Shown here piece after piece: positions 58,246-64,000 of a stretch of 64,000 bases of DNA (the first letter of the stretch is position 1; each line of letters begins with the position of its first letter). Position numbers and translations under genes: made by a program. This stretch comes from Neoceratodus forsteri (taxonomy: Eukaryota > Chordata > Ceratodontiformes > Ceratodontidae): NCBI GenBank assembly GCA_016271365.2, contig CM028136.1, positions 470,020,001 to 470,084,000 on the forward strand. The letters run 5' to 3'. The notes beneath the pieces were generated by a model. The model did no database searches and had not been told where the DNA came from. It saw nothing but the letters and a program-made list of their open reading frames with translations.

Positions 58246-58428
58246 CTGCATAATTGCAGCTTTCTGTTTATTTCCCCCTCTAATTTTGTGACAGTTTTCT
58301 GTGTCTGTGGTGGACCCCTCATTCTTCTGTGATTCTGAAACGGACTCTCCCAGGATGTTTTTGATGGAAAAAGAAACGAAAGAATGATTTGTTGCAGCTG
58401 TTGGGACTTTGTCCATGGCCAATGCCAT
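58246..58428 (-). other. Exon 1 of the HMX-like gene
   Basis: An open 61-codon exon ends ...AAIMQ with the donor at 58245. After the FSIKNILG motif come a Ser/Glu/Asn-rich stretch and a basic GGNKQK end. It is much shorter than exon 1 of HMX1-HMX3, which carries long Ala/Gly/Pro stretches. This brings it nearer to the shorter SOHo-like members, as far as I can judge. Confidence 0.6.
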
Positions 58429-58519
58429 TCCTTTTCTAAGAAGTGTAAAAGTTGGGTTTCACGTTTCTATATAACCATTGGCAGGCTTCATAAAATATGT
58501 ACAATGCGCTGAGTAGCAG

Positions 58520-59453
58520 CCCTGTGGTTTGGAAAAAGAGGGGTGGGGGCTTGTGGTACAGATGTTAACATACTCAAAGAGATGCTTAAAAACAGTACTG
58601 CACAAATTCAACAAGCCTTATCAAAAATGTCCAATCTTATTCTCCAGAGTGGACACTTTCCAGAAATGTGGTAGAAGGACTTGTCACTCCAATTTACAAA
58701 AGTGGAGATAAACTCCATCCCAAAAATTACAGAGGTATCTGTGTTGGGAGTAATATAAGCAAATTGTTCTGTACCATCATCAATAATAACAGGATGTTAC
58801 ATTTTCTAACCAGTAAAAGTATTATACATCGAAGTCAGATTGGATTTCTCCCCAAGCATCGACCCTCTCTTCATATCCTATCACTACAAATACGTATTAA
58901 CAAACATGTATGAAACACCCAAAGAGGGAAGTTGTATGCCTGTTTCATAGATTTTAAAAAGGCATTTGACTCAGTTTGGCATCCTGGTGTGTTTTTTTTT
59001 TTAACTCCCATGGTTTGGAATTGGAGGGAAAACATATGACATCTTTAAAGAAATGTACTCATCCATAAAATGTAAAATTAAGATACTATAAGAAAAGCAG
59101 ACAGAATCCCTTAATGAAGAATGATGAGCAGAACATGGTTGTTGCCCAAGTCTAACTTGATCTGCCTTTTCTCTTGGTTGGAACTCAAGTGCTAGGATTA
59201 AAACTAAATGGCACTGAGATAAAATGACTGCTTTATGCAGATGAACTAGTCATATTATTCCCCTCTCAACATGCCTCTCAAGAACACCTAAATATTTTAT
59301 AGGCATACTGCTCTAAATGGACTCTCCAGGTAAAATTCGGTTTTCCAGAAAAAGCCCCCCCCAAAAAAACCCTTCAATTTCATATTAATGATAATGAAAT
59401 AGATCACACCCTAGTGTATAGTTGCCGTGCCCTACCAAAAGGTGCAAAGAAAT

Positions 59454-59455
<2 letters not shown>
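58520..59455 (+). mobile_element. LINE reverse transcriptase fragment (fifth lineage)
   Basis: On the plus strand: LVTPIYKSGDKLHPKNYRGI, CVGSNISKLFCTIINN and SQIGFLPKHRPSLHILSLQI (58668-58913), then LYACFIDFKKAFDSVWHPGV (motif A, about 58930-58990) and LLYADELVILF (motif C, about 59232-59265, with the second catalytic Asp changed to Glu). The NYRGICV and GFLPKHR forms are those of a jockey/RTE-type group distinct from the CR1, L2 and L1 copies here. The fragment ends at the CA microsatellite at 59456. Confidence 0.8.
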
Positions 59456-59497
<42 letters not shown>

Positions 59498-59530
59498 GCG
59501 TGTGTGTGTGTGTGTATGTGTGTGTGTATT
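59456..59530 (+). repeat. Palindromic CA-TG microsatellite
   Basis: About 16 AC repeats, then ATATATGC, then interrupted GT repeats. The two halves are complementary and can fold on each other. It sits exactly at the 3' edge of the LINE fragment. Confidence 0.9.
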
Positions 59531-61045
59531 TATATATCCTTCCAGAATTTTCAGAATCCTAGACCAACTATTATAATTTTTCAGAGAACCCTGAGTACAA
59601 AAATGAGCATGCTTAATTTCAGGATATTCCATTCAGGATGGTTGCAGTTTAAAGGTGTAAAAATGTGGGTTTAACATAGGACAACATTTGCAATCCTAAT
59701 AGTATCAGCAGCTCCATTGATGTGGGGTCGAAATAGTTTTTGTGTCAAAACTCCTGATTTTTGACAGCTATAACTTTTATGTCTTAGACCCTAGAACTGT
59801 GAAAATGAGCATGCACCATTTCAGTCCTAATGGCTAATTTTCTGCAACATTTTGCCATTTTTTTATTTTCTTTTTAGTTACAGATTCTTGAATGCAAGCA
59901 TCTTCCCTGTGTTAACACTATTTTTTGTCTATGAGTAATGAAAAAGAGAAAGATACATTTTCAAACTGACAGGTTCATTAGATTTTGTCTCAAGACAGGG
60001 CCTTTCAGAGACTGGACAGAGAAATCTTTTTTTATTATTATTAATGTATTAAGTTTGAAAGTTTGAAAAGCTCATCCATAGGCAGACAAAATAAAAAAAG
60101 CTGAACAATAATATTTTCCATGTTAGAGTTATACATGAACAAAACTTACAAGCTGTAAAAACAGTTTACTGAAAGGGACACAGCCAACCCTTTTGGCACC
60201 ATATTATTTCTAGTTGAAAAGTGAAAACCCTTTTTTATGATTGCTTGTCTTCTCTAATGGTTACTTTTTATGCTTCCTTTCTTGTTAGAAATGAAATACA
60301 TGATAATGGTGTGATCGTATACAACATTATTTTGTTCCAACTCCTTTATCTGCTCTTATTGCATACTTCCTGAACATCGGGAACACCTGAAACAGTTCAG
60401 CCAATCATCTCCTTCCACTGCATTGTCTATGGGTAGAATGTGTTGGGGATGTTCTGAAGTCAGGGAAAGATGAAGTGGGAGTTGATCAAGAACTGTGAAC
60501 AAACACTTGTTTGTGTAGTAGGATCATTATGGTGGGCAGCCTGTTTTTCACTTTTAGAAAGAAATATGAAACAACTTTACCTGCGACATCAACAATTTTA
60601 AAGAATGTGGCCAATCATAAAATGTGTTATTTTAAACTAGAGACACTTTGAGGCCTAAGGGGCTGGCAGTGTGCCTTTAATAGTAAATGTTGACACATTG
60701 TCATGAGACTATAGTCCAGTAGAAAGTATTTGGTCAGAGCTGATTAAAAAAAATTAAAGATTCCCTCACGAAAACCATTGACTCACACCTACTTTTGAAA
60801 CATTGTCAAAAGAACATGTGCAAAATAGAACACAGGAGGAGACAATGGAAACAATCTGCCAACACATTGCCAAAAATAAAGTACAGCAATGATTTTTCTA
60901 CATTCACAAATTTCTTTTTGAGAAGTAAAAACAGTCAAGAACACAGTGAAAAATAAAGCAATGCATCACTTTTTGAGCAATTGTAAATTATTTTATGAAT
61001 ACTGAGAAGCCCATCAAATAAATATCTGGTGAAAATTAAAGGATG
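59531..61045. other. AT-rich DNA without recognised genes
   Basis: Only background ORFs are present. Two similar phrases (AAAATGAGCATGC then TTTCAG) occur at about 59600 and 59803, which may be a decayed repeat. Confidence 0.4.
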
Positions 61046-61250
61046 GGGGTGCCCAATCTCCCATCGGCTCCACTGTTCCCCCTGCAGAGACTATCGGGTG
61101 CCACTCTGGGAGCCCATCCCGGCATGGCAATAGTTCATATGGCCAACAGGGGTGCCCAATCCCTCATCGACTCCACTGCCCCACCCCCAAACAGCTTTCC
61201 AGCTGCCATGCTGGGAGCCCACCCCACCGTGGCACAGGCCCCTCATCATC
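61046..61250 (+). repeat. Two-copy tandem repeat, unit about 103 bp, C-rich
   Basis: GGGGTGCCCAATC, TCATCG or CCATCG, and CTCCACTG begin at 61046 and 61149, and both copies run on to CTGGGAGCCCA. The copies give an 81-codon frame at 61043-61288 that is a product of the repeat; I do not call it a gene. Confidence 0.7.
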
Positions 61251-61484
61251 TAATTAAAAACCTAAAAGAAAAAACCTTCCCTCGCTGACTGTCCTGACCC
61301 CCTCCCACCCTCTCCCACCCTCTGTGCATCCACCTCCCCACACCCCACCTCACCCCATACTGACCTCTGAGTCTGGCACAACAATCTTCGGTGGACTGGG
61401 AACACATCTGCACTTTTCAAAGCCGACCATGAACTGAGGAAATGCCGGTAAGCTGTATAATGGAATAAATAGGGTTTTTTTAAC

Positions 61485-61750
61485 TTTACTGCATGTCTCG
61501 GGCATTTTGGGGAATTTTTTTCACCAAATTTTCAACATTGGGTTTTTGAGACCCCACCTCATGAATTCTGTCACTATCCTGGCATTAATCGGAACCAAAA
61601 GGTGATTTTACAGTCACTGCATGGAACCACCTTTTGGGACCAATTTACAAAACAACAGTGTCACAGTTCATGAGGTAGGCCTCCAAAAACCCTATGTTGA
61701 AAATTTGCTGAAAACATTCCCAAAAATGACTGTTTTACGAGCATGCGTTG
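61485..61750. repeat. Inverted repeat at the head of the satellite
   Basis: The left arm at about 61485-61573 (TTCACCAAATTTTCAACATT, CCCACCTCATGAATTCTG) is the inverted complement of about 61658-61750 (CAGTTCATGAGGTAGG, CTATGTTGAAAATTTGCTGA). The right arm is also the start of the first satellite unit. Confidence 0.7.
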
Positions 61751-62911
61751 CGCTGTTCCTACGCACGCCCTTAAGTTCGCAAATTTTCAGTATGTTCACT
61801 CCAGATTTTCACTATTGCCATTTTACCACACCTCCTTATGAGCAGTACAGCTGTCATTTCTCACATCTCACCCAAAATGTGTTTCCGTGCATGTAGCGCA
61901 CAATGGCGCAGTCGGTGTGCGAAATCAATGTTCAGGAAAGATTAAGAAAATCCCAGTGACACTGTTCATGATCAGAGGTGTTAAAATGGCTATGTTAAAA
62001 ATTTGGTGAAAAAATTCCCAAAAATGACTGTTTTACGAGCATGCATTGCGCTGTTCCTATGCATGCTCTTAAGTTCGTGAATTTTCAATATTTTCACTCC
62101 AGATTTTCAACATTGCTGTTTTACCACACCTCCTTATGAGCAGTATAGCTGTCATTTTTCACATATTGTCCAAACCATGTTTCCACCCATGTAGCACACA
62201 ATGGTGCAGTCGGTGTGTGAAATCAATGTATGGGACACACTAAGAAAATCACAGTGACACTGTTCATGAGAAGAGGTCTTAAAATGGCTATGTTGAAAAT
62301 TTGGTGAAAAAATTCCTAAAAATGACTGTTTTACGAGCTTGCGTCGTGCAGTTCTTACACACGCTTGTAAGTTTGCAAATTTTTAATATTTGCACTCCAG
62401 ATTTTCAACATTGCCATTTTACCACACCTCCTTATGAGCAGTACAGCTGTCATTTCTCATATCTCAACCAAAATGTGTTTACGCGCATGTAGCGCACAGT
62501 GGCCCAATCGGTGTGCAAAATCAATGTTCAGGACAGATTAAGAAAATCACAGTGACACTGTTCATGAGCAGAGGTGTTAAAATGGCTATGTTAAAAATTT
62601 GGTGAAAAAATTCCCAAAAATGACTGTTTTACGAGCTTGCGTTGCGCTGTTCCTATGCACGCTCTTAAGTTTGCGAATTTTCAATATTTTCACTCCAGAT
62701 TTTCAACATTGCCATTTTACCACACCTCCTTATGAGCAGTATAGCTGTCATTTTTCACATCTTGCCCAAAACATGTTTCCACCCATGTGGCGCACAATGG
62801 CGCAGTCGGTGTGCGAAATCAATGTATGGGACACACTAAGAAAATCACAGTGACACTGTTCATGAGCAGAGGTCTTAAAATGGCTATGTTGAAAATTTGG
62901 TGAAAAAATTC
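61658..62911 (+). repeat. Satellite array, unit exactly 298 bp, about four units
   Basis: The anchor CCTCCTTATG starts at 61831, 62129, 62427 and 62725, each 298 bases apart. Unit features are GTTCATGAG-type, GGCTATGTTGAAAATTTGGTG or similar, CAAAAATGACTGTTTTACGAG, CCATTTTACCACACCTCC and ATGGCGCAGTCGGTGTGCG. Units are about 90% alike. The plus frame is open over more than half of each unit (TVLRACVALFL, then HFTTPPYEQYSCHFSHL). The array is cut at 62911 by a CR1. Confidence 0.9.
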
Positions 62912-63690
62912 CCTTCAGCCATTGTACAATGTTACTAATGAAGACATTGAACAGGACTGGCCCCAGGACCGATCCCTGCAGCACCCCTCTGGTCACCCCC
63001 TTCTCCCTAGACTGCACCCCATTTACCACCACTCTTTGCCTCCTGTCTGTTAGCCAGTTTCTAACCCAGTTTACCACCCTTTCCCCCCCATGCCCAGCCT
63101 ACCCAGCTAGTTTATCAGCCTCCTATGTGGGATGGTGTCAAAGGCTTTGCTGAAATCAAGGTAAGCATTGTCCACTGCCCCACCCTGATTCACTTCCTTT
63201 GTCACCCAGTCAAAGAAATCAACCAGATTTGTCTGACATGATGTCCCCACTGTGAGTCCATGTTGTCTATGGTCTGGGCACTGATGGCTTCTAGATGCCC
63301 CACTATCCTTTCTTTAAGCAATGTCTCCATGATCTTCCCCACTACTGAGGTGAGGTGAGGCTGAATGGCCTATTGTTCCCTGCCTCCTCCCTGCTGCCAG
63401 ACTTGTGTAGAGGGACCACATGTGCCCTCCTTCAATTCACTCGTGTTGAATGACTCAGTGAACATGGCTGCCAGAGGTACTGCTATCTCCCTTCGCAGTT
63501 CTCTTAATATCCTTGGGTGTATGTCATCGCTTCGCTTTGTCCACCTTCAATTTAATGAGCTCCTGCAGGACTGTTTTGCCTTTGAATGGACTATTGTTCA
63601 CCTCTTCACCCCCTTGCCAACTGCTGTACTGCTGTGGCCCTTGCCCCTCCCACTCTTCTGTGAATACTGAATGGAAAGACACAGTGGATG
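62912..63690 (-). mobile_element. CR1 LINE fragment (RT core)
   Basis: On the minus strand: EELIKLKVDKAK-like linker (63524-63650), fingers near 63300-63400, motif A near 63130-63170, and 62912-63077 with VNWVRNWLTDRRQRVVVNGV, then QGSVLGPVLFNVFISNIVQWL. Homology stops at 62912 before motif C, exactly where the satellite begins, so the copy is cut at both ends. It is closest to the CR1 at 42735-44804. Confidence 0.85.
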
Positions 63691-64000
63691 TCTTGGGAGG
63701 AAGGCATGGAACTATCACTTCCAAATTCCTAAACAGCACATACAAGCAAGCAACATTCGGCATTGACAAATGCTTGTTTTATTTTGGTTTGCTGTTTATT
63801 CTGACCAAGTTGTTTCTTCATTTGTCCCTTATTATAACCCAATTGAGATATAAGAAATTATTAAAATAAATACTAGCAACAGTAAAACAGTATTCAGGCA
63901 ACAAGAAATCTCTAATAGTTTGTATACTTAGGTTTGCTATAATTAAATATTAGATTTTCTCAAATGCTAAATACTGTACAAAACAATATAAAAGGTCACT
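63691..64000. other. AT-rich window end, no feature seen
   Basis: No repeat boundary, ORF of note or RNA gene was recognised in the last 310 bases. Confidence 0.4.

Larger units (their letters stand above)
57247..58428 (-). pseudogene. HMX/Nkx5-type homeobox gene, two exons, stop at end of homeodomain
   Basis: Exon 1 (58246-58428) encodes MALAMDKVPTAATNHS, then SFSIKNILGES, the short FSIxNxL motif at the start of HMX proteins, and ends in a good donor CAG/GTAACT. Exon 2 (about 57770 down, after acceptor TATCTTTTAG) encodes a homeodomain at 57678-57508: KKKTRTVFS, then [18 protein letters not shown] and QVKIWFQN. Residue 52 is Cys in place of Arg, and residue 58 is TGA (57505-57507) in place of Arg. 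The same frame then stays open to 57247 with KLASDLKGL and a WLPLLFQT stretch like the HMX tail. Both changes fit decay of CGN codons. With the named splice sites exon 2 is also out of phase by one base. HMX factors act in inner ear, eye and neuron development. It could be a relic, or a gene with a sequencing error; I favour a relic. Two start codons are possible: 58428 and 58416, the second in a GCCATGG context. Confidence 0.75.

Noticed and set aside
61890..61925. TGGCGCAGTCGG in each satellite unit looks like a tRNA A box.
   Set aside because: No B box (GGTTCGANNCC) at the right distance and no cloverleaf could be folded, so neither a tRNA nor a tRNA-derived SINE is supported.

Overview
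The window is a piece of a large, repeat-rich vertebrate nuclear genome. It has no prokaryotic gene organisation. Nearly every recognisable coding stretch is a decayed transposable element: CR1, L2, L1 and at least one other non-LTR retrotransposon clade, an LTR retrovirus-like element, a hAT DNA transposon, and foldback/MITE-like elements. The CR1 3' end (repeated ACATAGAA-type octamers beside a GACGGCAGATAAGGAC core) and the mix of active-looking CR1, L2 and L1 fit an amphibian (frog or caecilian) best. Lungfish or another non-mammalian tetrapod is not excluded. This species guess is inference.

Layout. 1-1816: CR1 (minus). 2030-2430: purine-rich repeat. 2430-3420: 3' part of another LINE (minus). 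3617-5030: end of a probable DNA transposon with a proline-rich 309-codon ORF (plus). 5368-5632: small foldback element. 5850-26215: a nested stack, in which a foldback element was split by an L1 (minus; 6359-9770 and 23030-26025), which was split by a retrovirus-like element (9771-23029). The LTRs and pol region of that element were in turn hit by a CR1-like tail, a MITE and an L2-like LINE. 26800-27450: 150-bp minisatellite. 27505-32567: an almost complete CR1 (plus) with two tandem 5' units, an ORF1 with an SGNH esterase domain, and an ORF2 with endonuclease and reverse transcriptase. 33850-41237: a hAT transposase relic (minus) split by a CR1 (34363-36750). 41470-42600: a LINE RT fragment. 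42735-44804: CR1. 44805-47480: L2. 47483-50560: CR1 (all minus). 50560-57240: AT-rich unique-looking DNA with microsatellites and one MITE. 57247-58428 (minus): a two-exon HMX/Nkx5-type homeobox gene with an in-frame stop at the end of its homeodomain, the only host-like protein gene found. 58520-59455: a LINE RT (plus). 61046-61250: short tandem repeat. 61485-62911: a foldback followed by a satellite with an exact 298-bp period. 62912-63680: CR1 (minus).

The order of insertions can be read from the sequence. Target-site duplications and reading frames that resume across the inserts support L1 into foldback, retrovirus-like element into L1 (4-bp duplication GTCA), and CR1 into hAT. No tRNA, rRNA, CRISPR or bacterial-type regulatory feature was seen. 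Coordinates of element edges are exact where a target duplication is named and otherwise good to a few tens of bases.
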